In this document: one piece after another, positions 21,801-32,625 of the stretch
Numbering within the stretch: position 1 is the stretch's first letter
How the letters are laid out: the number at the start of each line of letters is the position of its first letter
Assembly (NCBI GenBank): GCA_958009055.1
Contig: OY253659.1
Location: 666,123-730,122, forward strand
Reading direction: 5' to 3'
Length of the DNA: 64,000 nucleotides
DNA from: Choricystis sp. odSpoLacu1
Taxonomy: Eukaryota; Chlorophyta; Trebouxiophyceae
Program-made: the position numbers and the translations under genes
Notes under the pieces: model-generated
The model's database searches: none
Seen by the model: the letters and a program-made list of their open reading frames with translations, nothing else
Told to the model about the DNA's origin: nothing

Positions 21801-22319
21801 GACCTGGTCGTGTCCACGATGCAGGCCGCCGTCCTGTGCCTCTTCAACGAAGCGCCCGACGAGACGCTGACGTATGACCAAGTGCGCGACCGCGCCCGCC
21901 TGACCGACAAGGACGCGGTGCGCGTGCTGGCCAGCCTGTCTATCCTCAAACACAAGGTGCTGACCAAGACTGGGGACGCGAAGCGCGTGGCGCCGGGGGA
22001 TGCCTTCTCCGTCAACGCCGCCTTCACCGACCGCATGCGCCGCGTCAAGATCCCGCTGCCCTCGTCCGACGACAAGAAGCGGGTGGTGGAGGACGTGTCC
22101 AAGGACCGCCAGGGCGCCATGGACGCCGCCATCGTGCGCATCATGAAGGCGCGGCGCGTGATGACGCACGGCAACCTGGTGATTGAGACCAACAACCAGC
22201 TGCGCCGCCTGTTCAAGCCTGACATGAAGGCCATCAAGAAGACGATCGAGTCGCTCATTGAGCGCGAGTTCCTGGAGCGGGACCCGGAGGCGGCGGCGTC
22301 GTACCGATACCTGGCTTGA
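18879..22319 (+). CDS. CUL1: Cullin (CUL1-type) scaffold of SCF ubiquitin ligases
   Basis: Seven exons: 18879-19082, 19518-19700, 19842-19960, 20075-20303, 20394-21154, 21254-21620, 21729-22319, giving 817 residues. The N-terminal cullin repeat has [20 protein letters not shown], very close to CUL1. The cullin homology domain follows ([25 protein letters not shown]). The C-terminal winged helix carries the Nedd8 acceptor lysine in IVRIMKARR and ends in SYRYLA. It bridges Skp1/F-box adaptors and Rbx1. The frame that gives the natural N-terminus [13 protein letters not shown] opens with GTG at 18879, with no in-frame ATG just upstream, so either a non-AUG start or an unseen 5' exon applies. A basic/Pro-rich extension makes it longer than typical CUL1. 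Confidence 0.93.
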
Positions 22320-22720
22320 GAGTGGAGGGAGGGTGGTGGGGGGGGGTGGGGAGGGAGGTGGGTGGGCGTGCCCTCTTCCTCCCCTCCTCTCCTTTTATGT
22401 TTCCTTTATGTTTCGCCCCTGTTTCCCTCCCTGTCTTTGGCACAAGTTCATCCCCACTCTGCATTCCCCCTTGGCTGGCGGGTCGCAGCAGCACACGCTG
22501 TCCCCCCCCCCCTTTTTTCTGTGTGTGTGTGTGTTCATGATTTTTTTTTCCTTTCTGTTCCCCCCCCCACACACACACAAACACAACACGCAAACCCCGC
22601 ACTGCAACCAGGCACAAAGAAGAAGAGCAAGAGTTCTTCCCTTCACACAAAAAAGCAGGACGGAACGGAAACCAAAAAGAAAGCACCCCTCTAAACACAC
22701 ACTCTCTCTCTATCTCCTCT
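22320..22720. other. Convergent 3' intergenic region
   Basis: No gene. It contains a C10 run (22502-22511), a GT tract around 22521-22534 and a CA tract around 22570-22580 that could pair with each other. It should hold the 3' UTRs of the cullin and THO2 genes. Confidence 0.6.
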
Positions 22721-25700
22721 TCACCGCCGCCGCGACCCGCGCTCGCCGCGCCGCCTGTCGTCGCCGCCACCCCCGCCACCTCGCCGCCGGTCGCGCACGC
22801 GCTCCGCTTTGTCGGTGTCGGCGCAGGACGCGGTGAAGCGGACGGGGGAGGCGGCGCGGCGGCGGTCGCGGTCTCTGCCGCGGTCTCTGTCGCCGCCACC
22901 GCGGCTCGACGTCGGCTTGTCGTCGGCGCGGGCGCGGTCGCGCTCGCCGCCACGCTCGCCGTCGCCTTCACCGCCATCACTGCCGCGCCCGCCGCGCCGC
23001 CGGCGAGACCGGCTGCGGCTGGAGCCGCCACCCCGGTCGGAGGGAGGGGGGGACGGGTCTTTGGGAGGGGGGGGCGGCGGCTTGTCGCCGCGTGAGCGCT
23101 TGGCGTCGCGGCTCGCGCCGTCGCCGCTGCCACCACCACCGCCACCGCGCCCGCCCTCATCCTCGCGCCCTCTCTTCGGCGCTGGCTCGCGCCGCCGGTC
23201 GCGGTCACGGTCACCACCACCGCCGCGTGGCGCCACGGGGGCGGGCGGCGGCGGCGGCGGGGGCGCCTCGCCGCGCAGCGTGCCGCCGTCTGCGCGCGCG
23301 CGCTTGGCGGGGGGCACGTACACATCCTCCTGGGCACCGCCACCGCGTTTGCGATCGGTGGCGGGTGGGGGTTTGGAGGCGGCCGCGGGGGCAGCCGCAA
23401 CTGGCTTGGCCGCCGCCGCTTCCACTTTCCCCTTTGGCACAAACGCGCCAGCCTCAGCGCGCAGCTCCTTCTTGGCGCTGCCGCCGCTACCCGGCACAAA
23501 CTCGGGCGCGCTTGGGGACAGTTTTTTAGGTGGCCGCGCCCTCGCTGGCGGCGCATCAGTCGGCGCCGCCGCTTTGGCCCCAGCCGCAAACGCGTCGGAC
23601 GAGAGCATTCGCCCGCTGCCCGCCTCCCGCGTCAACGCCATCACATACATGTTGGCCAGCGTTTTGACGTCTTCGCGGTCATCATCATCCCGTACCCGTT
23701 CTGCCGTGCGGCGCAGGCCCCCCCCCACGCCCGCCAGGGAGGGGAACACGCGCACGCACGCGTTGAGCACAAGGAGGGCACTGCGCCGCTGTTCCCGGGT
23801 GTCCAGGGCCGCCCGGAACACGCGGGCCGCTTTGTGCTGCCACTTGTGGGCGAGGCGCACATAGTCGGCGCGGGGCAGGGTGGGGGCGCCGGGAACGGCG
23901 GCCCCCGGGTCGACCGCGAAGCCGGGCGCGCCGTCGCACTCGCGCGCGTACAGGCCGCCATCGGTGCGCCAGGCTTCCAGGGTGGCCAGCACGTCGCGCA
24001 GGAAGACGCCGAGAGCAGCGGCCTCCCTGTCAGTCGCTGCCAGGACGACGGGGAGGACGTCCTTGAGAGCGCGGTCGTACACGAAGAGGGTGGAGAATCC
24101 CGGCACGCGCAGCGTGTGGGCTGTCCGAATAAAGGCAGCCACATACGCCGCATCCGCGGCAGAGTGCAACGCGCGGGGCAGGGCGCACCTCTCCAGAAAA
24201 GCGGGCACCGTGGCCGCGGGGTCGGCCACGCCCGCCAGCCAGGCGGGAGCGTCGGCCGCCAGCGCGGCCGCGACTGCCGCGACGTGTTTTTTCTGGGCGG
24301 CCGCTTCAGCATCCAGCCGCGCCACCGTCTCCTCCAGCTTCACCGCCTCCTTTCGCGCAGCTTTGGCGGTCTCCTCCAGGGCGCGCGTGTCGTCGGGAGG
24401 CGCCCACGCGCCCCCCCGCCACACGGGGCGCGCGCGCGCGCGGCGCGCTCGGCGTCGGCCGTCGCGGCGGCGCGCCGCTTGGCGGCGAGCGCGGCGGTCA
24501 GCTTGGCACGTTCCGTCGCGTACGCAGCCGCAGGAAACACGATGTCGGGCAGGGTCAGCCTCCAGAAGGCGGCGTACAGGGAGGGGGTGAGCGCGCGCCA
24601 CACGCGCGGCGGCGCACAGCGGGAGGCGGCGTCGACCAGCGCCGGCCACGTGACGCCGGTTGGGCCGGTGGATGGCAACGGTGGCTCGGCTGTCGACGGC
24701 GGCGCGGACGCGGCCGCGGGGGCACGCTTCGCAGCCACCTCCCCCGCCTCCACGCCGGGGGGCGGGGCTTCGCCTTCCTCGTTGGCGTCGTCATCGGCCA
24801 GTTCTCCATCTTCGTTGGTCGGGGGTGCAGCCGCGGCTGGCGCGGCCGCAGTCGCCGCCGCCTGTGCCCCTGCCTCACTCACCAACGGCAGCAGCGGGCG
24901 CCACACATCAAACGCGAGCTCGGGGTCGACCCCATAGTCGACGACCAGGGCGTCCAGGGAGGGGAGGCCAGCGGTGAGCAGGGCGGAGGGGGACACGTGA
25001 CGCGCCAGGAAAGCCGCAAACTGGGACGCAGCGTCATGCGTCTTGTCCACCAGCTCTGCAATCAGCTTGATGTGGGGCGAGTCGGTGGTGGTGGCCACCG
25101 CCACCCGTTGCTGGGCCAGCAGGATGAACAGGGGGACGGCGAGGGGGCCGTCGCGCGCGGTGCGCGTTAGTGCAGACGCGAGCCGCGACGCGCCGCGCGA
25201 CCGCGCGCGCTCGCCGCCGCCGCCGCCAACTTTGGGCGCCATCGCCGTCAACGCCAGCGCAGCATCCACCAGCACCGGCCCACCCGCCAGGGCGGCCACC
25301 TGGCCTTCAGACAGGTCGGGCAACGGGGGGACCCCCCCCAGCGTCGCCACCAGCTCACGCAGCACCAACGTGTCGTACGGCTCACTCGCTTGCAGCGTGT
25401 TGGCCACATACTGGGCCAGGGAGCGGACGTCGACACCTTCGTAGCGTCTGCAGGCGGCCCCCGCAAAGGAGGCGAGGGACGCGAGCCAGTCTGCGATGTT
25501 GACGCCATCGTCTTTGAGCTTGGCGCGCGAGGAGGAGGCGAGCCGGTCAATGATGACAAAAGTCAGCGCGTCCAGGGTCAGGGGGCCACCGTAACGCAAC
25601 GCGTCGACGCAGGGGTCGGCCATGTTGGGGTAGGCTTCTGCTTGGGCCGCGACGGCTGCCGCGATGGGCAGCGGCGCTGCAGCCGCGGCTTTCCCCAGCA

Positions 25701-27740
25701 TCCGCCCAAACGGGGCCAGCGCGTCCCGCCGGTCGCGCTTGTCGGCGGGGGCGTGCAGGCGGCGCAAAACTTTGCGCGCCTCGGTGACGGCCAGCTTGGC
25801 GGCGGCGGACAGAAGAGGGGAGGTGGTGGTCGCAGACCGGTGGGCCGCGTAAAAACGAAACCGGTCCTCATACGGCAGGGGGGCCAGGCAGGTCCACACG
25901 CAGGCAGCGACCGCCGCGTTGGCGGGGATGAGGGAGGAGGCGGGCATGAGGACGGTGGTCATCAGGCGGTCGGCAGTCGCGAGCGCGGTCTTGGCAGCAG
26001 GGGAGGCGGTCGAGAACGCGGGCGGCAGGTTGTGCGCCACCACCGCGCTCCACAGGCGGCACAACGCGGTCAGGGCGGGTGGCGAGTGGAACAAGTGCAC
26101 TCCCAACGCCAGCGCGTCGGAAACGGCGTCGGGAGGGAAGTCGGCGGCGGCGGTGGTTGCTGTGGGGCCGCCACCACCATCTGAGCCCAGCGACCGCGGC
26201 GCGCCGGGCGGTTGTGCCGCCGGCACGTCCGCCAGGCACACCAGCAGCCTGTCCACCAGGGCGCGTGCGACGGGTGGGTAGGCGGCTGGCTCCAGGCCGG
26301 ACGCACGCACGCCTGCCGCGACCGCGTCAGTTGCGGCGCGCGCGGCGCTGCCGGGTGTGCGCACAAGTGCAGCCAGCAGCGCCAGCTTTTGGTTGGAGGT
26401 GGCAGCCTCGCCCCCGGCAGCCAGCACAGCGAGCGGCCTGGTATCCAAATTGGCGCGCGCGGACGACAGGCCGACAGCAGCCGCGCCGTCTTTGTCGGGG
26501 GGCGGCTTGGAGTCGGTGAGCGAGATGCGGCCGACGGCTGCGGCCGCGTCTTTCAGCGCGGTCGACGCCGCTGCGCCGGCGGTCGCTGCGTCATCATCAC
26601 TGGGGGTGAGGTGCGGCCACAGCACGTCCAGCGGCACCGTACCGGCCGCCACCAGGGCGGCCGCCACCGGCCACAGCGCCGCGTCGGAGGGAGGGGGCGG
26701 GCCGCCGTCGCCGCGCGCGGCCACGGCGGCGCGTTGAGCGCGCACGCCCAGCGCGTGCCCAATGGTGGCGGGTGAGAATGGAGTTAGTAGAGTGTCGAGG
26801 GCGGGCGTCAGGGTGGACGGCGCTTCCTGCACGGCACCCAACAGCGCGTCGCACGCGCGGTGTGGGTCCAAGTCAAACGCGCCCACCAGTGTGGCCACGC
26901 CCGCGGTGACAGCAGCCACGGCGGCTGCGTCTGCACCATCACTCAAGCCATGCACCAACGTCCACAGCTTGGCGTAGCCTTCTCCGTCTTCGCGCGCCAG
27001 GTTGAATTTGTGTTGGGTGTAGAGCGCGCGCGTGTTGGACCGCGCCTCCCGCCGCCGCCACGCGTCGGGGGGGGCGTCCGTGGCGCCGCACTCGGAGGCG
27101 AGGGCGCCGTCAGAGGCGCGCAGGACGTCGCCCCGGTGCAGGAGGGTGGAGGCTAGCAGCGCAGCGACGGCAGCGGAAACGCGCGGCAGCGAAGCAGCGA
27201 CGGACGCAGCCACAGCCGCGCCAGCCTCTTCACCGTCTACGTCCGCAGCAGCTTCCAGCTGGGACCACACCGCCCACGCCGCGGTGGCCAGGCTCGGCGA
27301 AACGTGGGCGGACGCGTCGGCAACGGCCACGCCGGCCGCCGCGAGCGCGCGCGGCGCGGTGTCGGGGGGGATGGCGCCCCGACCGATCGTCCACAACAGT
27401 TCAATGGCGAACGCGGTGAGGGCGTCGGGCGAGTCGAGGGATGGGATGGTGGGCTGGGGGTGGTTGAGGGGACGAAGGGTGGGGGCATGAGTGGACGTCC
27501 CCCGCGCGCGCCCCCCCCCCCCTCCACACGCTGGCGTGCGCCCGCACGCGACCCACACCATAATCATGTCCTCCCCCTCAGCCCACGCACCTCGTCCCCA
27601 GCCGCCAGCGCGGTGACGACGTCGTCTGTCAACCGCGCCGGCGACGCAGGCCCCAGCCACGCCGGCAGCGGCGGCGCCACGGCCGGCGTGTCGGCCGGTG
27701 CAACCGACGCAGGCGTCTCCACGGGGGCGGCGTCGGCCAT
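22721..27740 (-). CDS. THO2: THO complex subunit 2 (mRNA export)
   Basis: Exon 1 (27740-27591) encodes 50 residues starting MADAAPVETPASVAP. Intron 27590-27454 is GTGCGT...CAG, and exon 2 runs 27453-22721. THOC2 landmarks appear in order: LYTQHKFNLAREDGEGYAKL, the LVGAFDLDPHRACDALL block, PSLDALVVDYGVDPELAFDVW, LYAAFWRLTLPDIVFPAAAY, and after a frame change FLERCALPRALHSAADAAYVAAF and VPGFSTLFVYD. The C-terminal 250 residues are Arg/Asp/Gly/Ser-rich (RD/RGG-like), expected to bind RNA. The frame changes at about 24414-24440 in a (GC)n/G7 run; one small indel restores about 1626 residues. It is the scaffold of the nuclear THO/TREX complex, which couples transcription to mRNA export. It is divergent from the Maf gene. 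Confidence 0.88.
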
Positions 27741-28003
27741 CGTCAAGGTGTGGATGTGCTTTCAGGCAGTTTTTCAGCGGCGCATCCAAATTTTCGGCAA
27801 ACAGGTGAAAGTTTGGCGCAAACGGACGGGCGCGTCTCTGGTGCCGTCGGCACAGGCTGCACGAGAAGGAGCAGTGTCCTGAGCCGTGTGGCAAAGTGGC
27901 GTGCGAGAGGCGCGTGGATTTGAGAGAGTGAAGAAAGAAAGAAATCGGCGCACACAGCGCTCCGCCGTCGAGAGCCAGGGAAAAAACGCCATCCCGCCTC
28001 AAA
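27741..28003. promoter_or_regulatory. Bidirectional promoter region
   Basis: This gap separates the divergent starts of THO2 and the Maf protein. It is less GC-biased than the coding sequence and shows no recognisable TATA box. Confidence 0.4.
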
Positions 28004-28690
28004 ATGATGCTCCACCGCCTGCCCGCTCTCGCCAGCACGCGCCTCGTGCTGGCATCTGCATCCCCGCGCCGTGTGGAGCTGCTGAAACAGGCGGGCCTGC
28101 CTGCCTGGGAAGTGCGCCCGTCCTCGTTTGCAGAGGACTTGGACCCAGTCGCCTGTGGCGGTGCGGCCGGCTACGCTGCCGCCACGGCGGCCGCCAAAGC
28201 GGACGACGTGTTGGCCGTGTTGCTGGCGGAGCAGGAGGGTGGCGGCAGTGGAGAAATGCTCGTCCTGGCGGCCGACACCGTTGTCGAGTCGGCCACGGGC
28301 GCCGTCCTGGAGAAGCCGGCCGACGCGGCGGACGCGGCCGCCATGCTGACATCGTTGGCGGGCACCACTCACGCTGTTCACACGGGGGTGGCGGTGCGGG
28401 TGGCGCGCGCGGGGGAGGGCGGGCGGCTGGCCGCGAGCGCTGCCCGCGGGTTCAGCGTGACGACTCGGGTCACGTTTGCCGCCCTGTCACCCCAAGACAT
28501 AGCCGCCTACATCGCGTCTGGCGAACCCTTTGGCAAGGCGGGAGCGTACGGCATCCAAGGGGCGGCTGGCGCGTTTGTGAGCAGAGTCGATGGATGCTAC
28601 ACCAACGTGGTGGGCCTGCCCCTGCATGCGGTGACCGCCGCGCTGACTGAGCTGGTGGATGATGGTGACTTGGGGACGGTGCAGGCATAG
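28004..28690 (+). CDS. Maf/ASMTL-type nucleoside triphosphate pyrophosphatase
   Basis: A single-exon gene of 228 residues. The Maf fold signature is clear: LVLASASPRRVELLKQAGL at the N-terminus (S-x-S-PRR-x-LL), ADTVVE with the catalytic Asp, a Lys in LEKP, and near the end GEPFGKAGAYGIQG and VVGLPLHAV. Family members hydrolyse non-canonical or methylated nucleoside triphosphates to monophosphates and clean the nucleotide pool. Length is normal. The 5' end MMLHRLPALASTR is basic enough to hint at organelle targeting, but that is weak. It is divergent from THO2, and 81 bases separate its stop from the convergent carrier gene. Confidence 0.92.
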   Translation: MMLHRLPALASTRLVLASASPRRVELLKQAGLPAWEVRPSSFAEDLDPVACGGAAGYAAATAAAKADDVLAVLLAEQEGGGSGEMLVLAADTVVESATGAVLEKPADAADAAAMLTSLAGTTHAVHTGVAVRVARAGEGGRLAASAARGFSVTTRVTFAALSPQDIAAYIASGEPFGKAGAYGIQGAAGAFVSRVDGCYTNVVGLPLHAVTAALTELVDDGDLGTVQA

Positions 28691-28771
28691 AAAGGACGCG
28701 TTGTGTAGAAAGCTGACAGCATTTTTTTATATTGGCTAAAACGAAAAACAAACACCCTCTCCCCTCCCTTT

Positions 28772-29854
28772 TCACAAATTATGCGCCAACCCCATCCATG
28801 CTTTGGCCGCGTCATACACGGTGAACCCGATTGCAGTGGACGGCACCACCTTCATGTAGTTGATGGTCACCCCCGCAAACAGGGCGCGCACCCCCCCTGC
28901 GCGCCACACGCGGCGCAGACCGTCGAGCGTGGACGTCGCGCGCGCGGCGGCACGCGCGCCAGGTGAGGCGGCCGCCGCCCCCAGCCCCGCCACCTGCATC
29001 TGGCGCCGCACCACGTCCAGAGGGTAGGTCACTGTCTGTGCGATGAGGCCAGCTCCTGCGCCGTAGGCCAGAGTGCGCAGGAGTGGCGTTTTGGGGGGAG
29101 GGAGGGGGATGGGCGGCGCGCCCCCACCACCATCCAACACAGCAGCTGTCACGGGCGGCGCCTGGGTCAGATGCTTGGCGGCTTGGTACACATAAAATTT
29201 GAGCCCTGCGTAGGGGACGATGCCGGCCAGGGTGGGGCCGATGCCGCGGTACAGACCCGCGAACCCATCGGCCGCGAGTGTGGAGGCCAGCACGGATCGC
29301 ACAGTGGGGCGGGCCAGAGAGGCAGCGGGTGAAGAAGGTGACGGCGCCGCACCTGCCACCGTCACTGCTGGCCGTCCATGCAGCGACGCGCCCGTCTCGG
29401 TGGCCACTGCAAGTCGCGTGCGCGCCAAGTCAAGAGGGTACGTCGCAATGACAGCCGTCGCCCCTGCTGCCGCCCCCGCCACCAGGTCCACGGCGGCGGG
29501 GACTCGCCCCACTGCATCCAGGGTGGCGTGGGGGGCCAGGGCGGCTCGATACTGTTCGTACGCGCCAAAATGGATGGCCGCGTACGGCACAATGCGCAGC
29601 ACGGACGCCCCATTGCCCCTGAACAACCCTCGCACACCCTCTGTGCGTGCAATGGTGGCCAGGGTGGCCCCCGTGCCGCCTCCCGCGGCCAGCCGCCCCG
29701 TTTGAAACAGAATCTTGACGCGTTCCAGGGGGGCGACCGCCGTCTTGGCGGTCGCGCCCGCCGCGCCGCCCGCGATCAGTTCTTTGACGAGGAGCGGGGC
29801 GGAGGCCAGGGGGTAGGTGGTGGGTTGAGGGTGGGTTGTGGATGGTGTCGTCAT
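28772..29854 (-). CDS. Mitochondrial carrier family protein, CoA carrier type (CoAc/SLC25A42/Leu5-like)
   Basis: A single exon of 360 residues. Three repeats of about 100 residues each carry a PX[DE]XX[KR]-type signature: APLERVKILFQ, YPLDLARTRLA and YPLDVVRRQMQ. The first repeat (ELIAGGAAGATAKTAVAPLERVKILFQ, split here for reading as ELIAGGAAGATAKTA and VAPLERVKILFQ) is close to plant CoAc transporters, which import coenzyme A across the inner membrane. I chose the ATG at 29854 because the upstream in-frame GTG would lie in the 5' leader. The insert between repeats 2 and 3 is Pro/Gly-rich. The CoA-synthesis gene PPAT lies 1.6 kb away. Confidence 0.85.
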   Translation of the reverse strand: MTTPSTTHPQPTTYPLASAPLLVKELIAGGAAGATAKTAVAPLERVKILFQTGRLAAGGGTGATLATIARTEGVRGLFRGNGASVLRIVPYAAIHFGAYEQYRAALAPHATLDAVGRVPAAVDLVAGAAAGATAVIATYPLDLARTRLAVATETGASLHGRPAVTVAGAAPSPSSPAASLARPTVRSVLASTLAADGFAGLYRGIGPTLAGIVPYAGLKFYVYQAAKHLTQAPPVTAAVLDGGGGAPPIPLPPPKTPLLRTLAYGAGAGLIAQTVTYPLDVVRRQMQVAGLGAAAASPGARAAARATSTLDGLRRVWRAGGVRALFAGVTINYMKVVPSTAIGFTVYDAAKAWMGLAHNL

Positions 29855-30297
29855 GATTGGGAAGGCGTGTGTGGGAGGGTCGGCAGACAGCGGGAGGAGG
29901 AGGGGAGGCACGACGGCACCTGGCGCCGCTTCGTGTGTATGCCCCCTTTCTGCGTCACGCCCCTTTCCCGTCGCAGGTCACGTGACACGCGCGCGTCAGC
30001 AGCCGCACACGTCTCTGTGCGTGGCCTTCAGCGTGGGCGCATGGCGTGTGGGCAAATGCTACAAAGAGAAACACCCAAATGCGAGAAGTGAGCGCATTCA
30101 CTTTTCGCGACTAGTCTCTTCTTTTGTGAGCGCGTACGACGACGCGGCCTCTTGTGCACCAAACACGCACAGGGCGCACACAACGCGTGCATAACCCACG
30201 TCCAAAACAAGGGACAGAGACTGCGGCGTCGACTGCCGTCTGCAGACGCGCGCGCCACACAACCACAGCGCTGCGCGCGTTTGCCCCCGTTTTCTCC
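29855..30297. promoter_or_regulatory. Bidirectional promoter region
   Basis: These 443 bases lie between the divergent starts of the CoA carrier and the PRA1-like gene. I find no coding frame that resembles a protein. Confidence 0.4.
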
Positions 30298-31252
30298 ATG
30301 GACAGCGTCACGTGGGACGACGTGCTGCGCCTGTGGCGTGAGGTGAGAGAGAGAGAGAGAGAGAGTAGTGTGTGAGAGGCAGGCTGTGGAGAGGGGAGGC
30401 GCGGGGAGGGACAGAGAGAGCGCAACTAGCCAAACGAACGCGCGCACCTAACAACACTCTCAGGCGCCCCCCGCCACCCTCCTGCCGCGCGCCCGCCTGC
30501 TGGCCGACGCGCTGTCCGGCTTCTGCGTTGATTTCGAAGGCGCCCCGACTCGTGCCCCGGCCAACGTGGCAGGCTATGGCAGTGCCTACGCCTGCGCTCT
30601 TCTAACTGCTGGCACGCTTGCGTCGTTCCGGTCGCCGACGGCTGTCGCGGCGCACGGCCTGCTGGCCGTGGCGGCCGCCCTGACCAACGACACCGTCGCA
30701 GCCGCCACGTCGCGCGCGGTCGTGCGCGCGGCACGGGCAGTCCACCCGCCCACCGCACGCCGCCTGCACGCTGCCTCCGGTGGTGCAGCCGGCCTTGCAG
30801 GCCCGCCCCACGGCCGCGCCCGCCTGCGCGTGGCGGGGGCGCCCCGCGGCGGCGTGCAGGCCGCGTTGGCGGGGTGCGCTGTCGCACTCTTGTTATTCGT
30901 GGCGGGCGCGGGCGCCGCCCGCCGGGCCGCGGCGGCGGCCGCGTTTGTGGGGACACTGGTGGCGGTGCACGCCGCGTTGAAGCGGCCCGACCCAAAAACC
31001 GCGGCCAGCCTGCCGCCGTCGGGGGGGGCGAGGGCGGCAGCAGCGCCTCCGCAACATGCTACATGGTCCGCCTCAGCGCCCGCCCAGCACCAGCAGGTGT
31101 GGCGGTCGTCTGGCGCTGGCCTGGTGTCGCCCCGCGGCAGCAGCAGCGGGGGCGCGCCCGCGCCGGCCCAGCCTCCGCCGCCCGCGCTGCACCCGTCACT
31201 CGTGCCGCCGCCGCCGCCGGCGGCCGCGGCGCGGCGTGACTACACGCTGTGA
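30298..31252 (+). CDS. PRA1 (prenylated Rab acceptor)-like membrane protein
   Basis: Exon 1 (30298-30342, 15 codons) and exon 2 (30464-31252) join in phase 0 for 277 residues. The middle holds two hydrophobic hairpins: NVAGYGSAYACALLTAG with TAVAAHGLLAVAAAL, then GVQAALAGCAVALLLFV with AAFVGTLVAVHAALKRPD. The order and the closing HAALKRPD resemble the PRA1 domain (N-Y helix pairs, then H-A-x-x-R/K-x-P). PRA1 proteins act in Rab and vesicle trafficking at the ER/Golgi. The C-terminal 80 residues are a disordered Pro/Ala/Ser tail. The similarity is structural and moderate; any four-helix membrane protein remains possible. Confidence 0.5.
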
Positions 31253-31440
31253 TGTGTTGTGTTGGTGTGTGTTCTTTGTCCCCTCACTTCGTAAATGAAA
31301 AACGTGCGTCCCAAACAACAAAAAAACGGGAGGGTCGACTCACAGCCGACGAACGAATGCTTCGCTCCCGGCTGCACTCCTCGCCTCGCACTGCCCGCTC
31401 CAGCGTTTGTCCTCGGCATCGCTCACTCTCTGTCGCTGCC

Positions 31441-32463
31441 ATGCCGCCCCGCCCGCCCGGCGACGCGGTGCTCCTAGTCCCCGGCGACGGCAGCGCCCCC
31501 GACCGTGGCTGGCTGGCCACACTGGCTGCAGTGGCGGCCGACGGCGTGGCCGGACGCGTGCTGCTGTATTTTGATGGTAAGTGTGTGTGTCTGTTTGTGT
31601 CTTGTATGGAGGGAGAAAGGGGAAAGCGGCGTGTGTGCCAGTGTGCGTTGCTCTCAACCCACTCCTTGTCCTTTCCATCCCTTCCAACAGCCTTGCCCCC
31701 CTCCACACCACCCACCAACACCCTGCTGGAAGCTCTGCGAGCCGCCTACAGCGCGGTGGCTGCGGCCGCCCCCACGCGGGACGTGGTGCCGTTGGTGCCG
31801 TGTGCGGGGTGGAGTGACGCGGCAGTTGCGACGCTGCCAGGGGTGGCGTGCGTCGTGAGTGGCGATAGCGACTGTGCCACCTCTGCTGCCGCCAAGGCGG
31901 CCACCTGGGGCGTGCCCGTTGTGGTGGTGCCGGTCGGCGCACCACCCCCCTCGCTGCCACCACCCGCGCGCCCCCCCCTGCCTCCGTCCCCACCCCCACC
32001 CTACGACCGAGTCGCAGTGGGGGGCACGTTCGACAGGCTGCACGCGGGGCACAGGCTGCTGCTAGCCACGAGCGCGCTGGTGGGGGCGCGTGAATTGTTC
32101 ATCGGCGTCACAGCAGCCGCCCTGTTGAACAGCAAAGCCCACGCAGGGCTGCTGCAGCCCTATGCCACACGGGAACACGCTGCTGTCGACTTTGTGGCGG
32201 CTGTGAGTCCGGGATTAGCTGTGGAGACGGGGGCGTTGGTCGACCCGGCCGCCTTAACCGCCGCCGACTCAGACCCCCACATGGCCGCCCTGGTGGTGTC
32301 GGCCGAGACAGAGGGCGGGGGCGACCGCATCAATGCAGGCCGCGTGGCGGCGGGCATGGCCCCCCTGGCGCTGGTGGTGGTGGGGTTGGTGCGCGATGAG
32401 AAAGCGGTGGGCGATGAGAAAGTGTCGTCCACCGCGCTGCGGGCGGCGGACGCGGCTGGATGA
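31441..32463 (+). CDS. Phosphopantetheine adenylyltransferase (eukaryotic PPAT, CoA biosynthesis)
   Basis: Exon 1 (31441-31576) and exon 2 (31691-32463) give 302 residues. The nucleotidyltransferase core is plain: VAVGGTFDRLHAGHRLLL with the HxGH motif, and VVSAETEGGGDRINAGR, the PPAT SxET block. It converts 4'-phosphopantetheine and ATP to dephospho-CoA. The N-terminal 170 residues are Ala/Pro-rich and poorly conserved, like the N-terminal half of animal CoA synthase or yeast Cab4. The 114-base intron is a multiple of three without a stop, so intron retention would add 38 residues without breaking the frame. No dephospho-CoA kinase domain follows, so it is a stand-alone PPAT. Confidence 0.9.
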   Translation: MPPRPPGDAVLLVPGDGSAPDRGWLATLAAVAADGVAGRVLLYFDGKCVCLFVSCMEGERGKRRVCQCALLSTHSLSFPSLPTALPPSTPPTNTLLEALRAAYSAVAAAAPTRDVVPLVPCAGWSDAAVATLPGVACVVSGDSDCATSAAAKAATWGVPVVVVPVGAPPPSLPPPARPPLPPSPPPPYDRVAVGGTFDRLHAGHRLLLATSALVGARELFIGVTAAALLNSKAHAGLLQPYATREHAAVDFVAAVSPGLAVETGALVDPAALTAADSDPHMAALVVSAETEGGGDRINAGRVAAGMAPLALVVVGLVRDEKAVGDEKVSSTALRAADAAG

Positions 32464-32625
32464 GAGAGAGTTTTTAGAGCGTCTTTGTTGTTCGGTCTGT
32501 GGGCTGTGTAGCAGTGAACGGTCGCGGCAGAAGCAGAGGCAGGCAGGCTGGTCGAACAAAAAAAAATCGTGTTCACTCTGTTCTCTTTTTTTCTCGTTTC
32601 TTCCGTTCCCGCCGGCGGCGTCTGC

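Noticed and set aside
27741..28038. N-terminal extension of THO2 upstream of 27740
   Set aside because: The open frame there overlaps the 5' region of the divergent Maf gene and lacks similarity; the spliced exon 1 with ATG at 27740 gives a good N-terminus.
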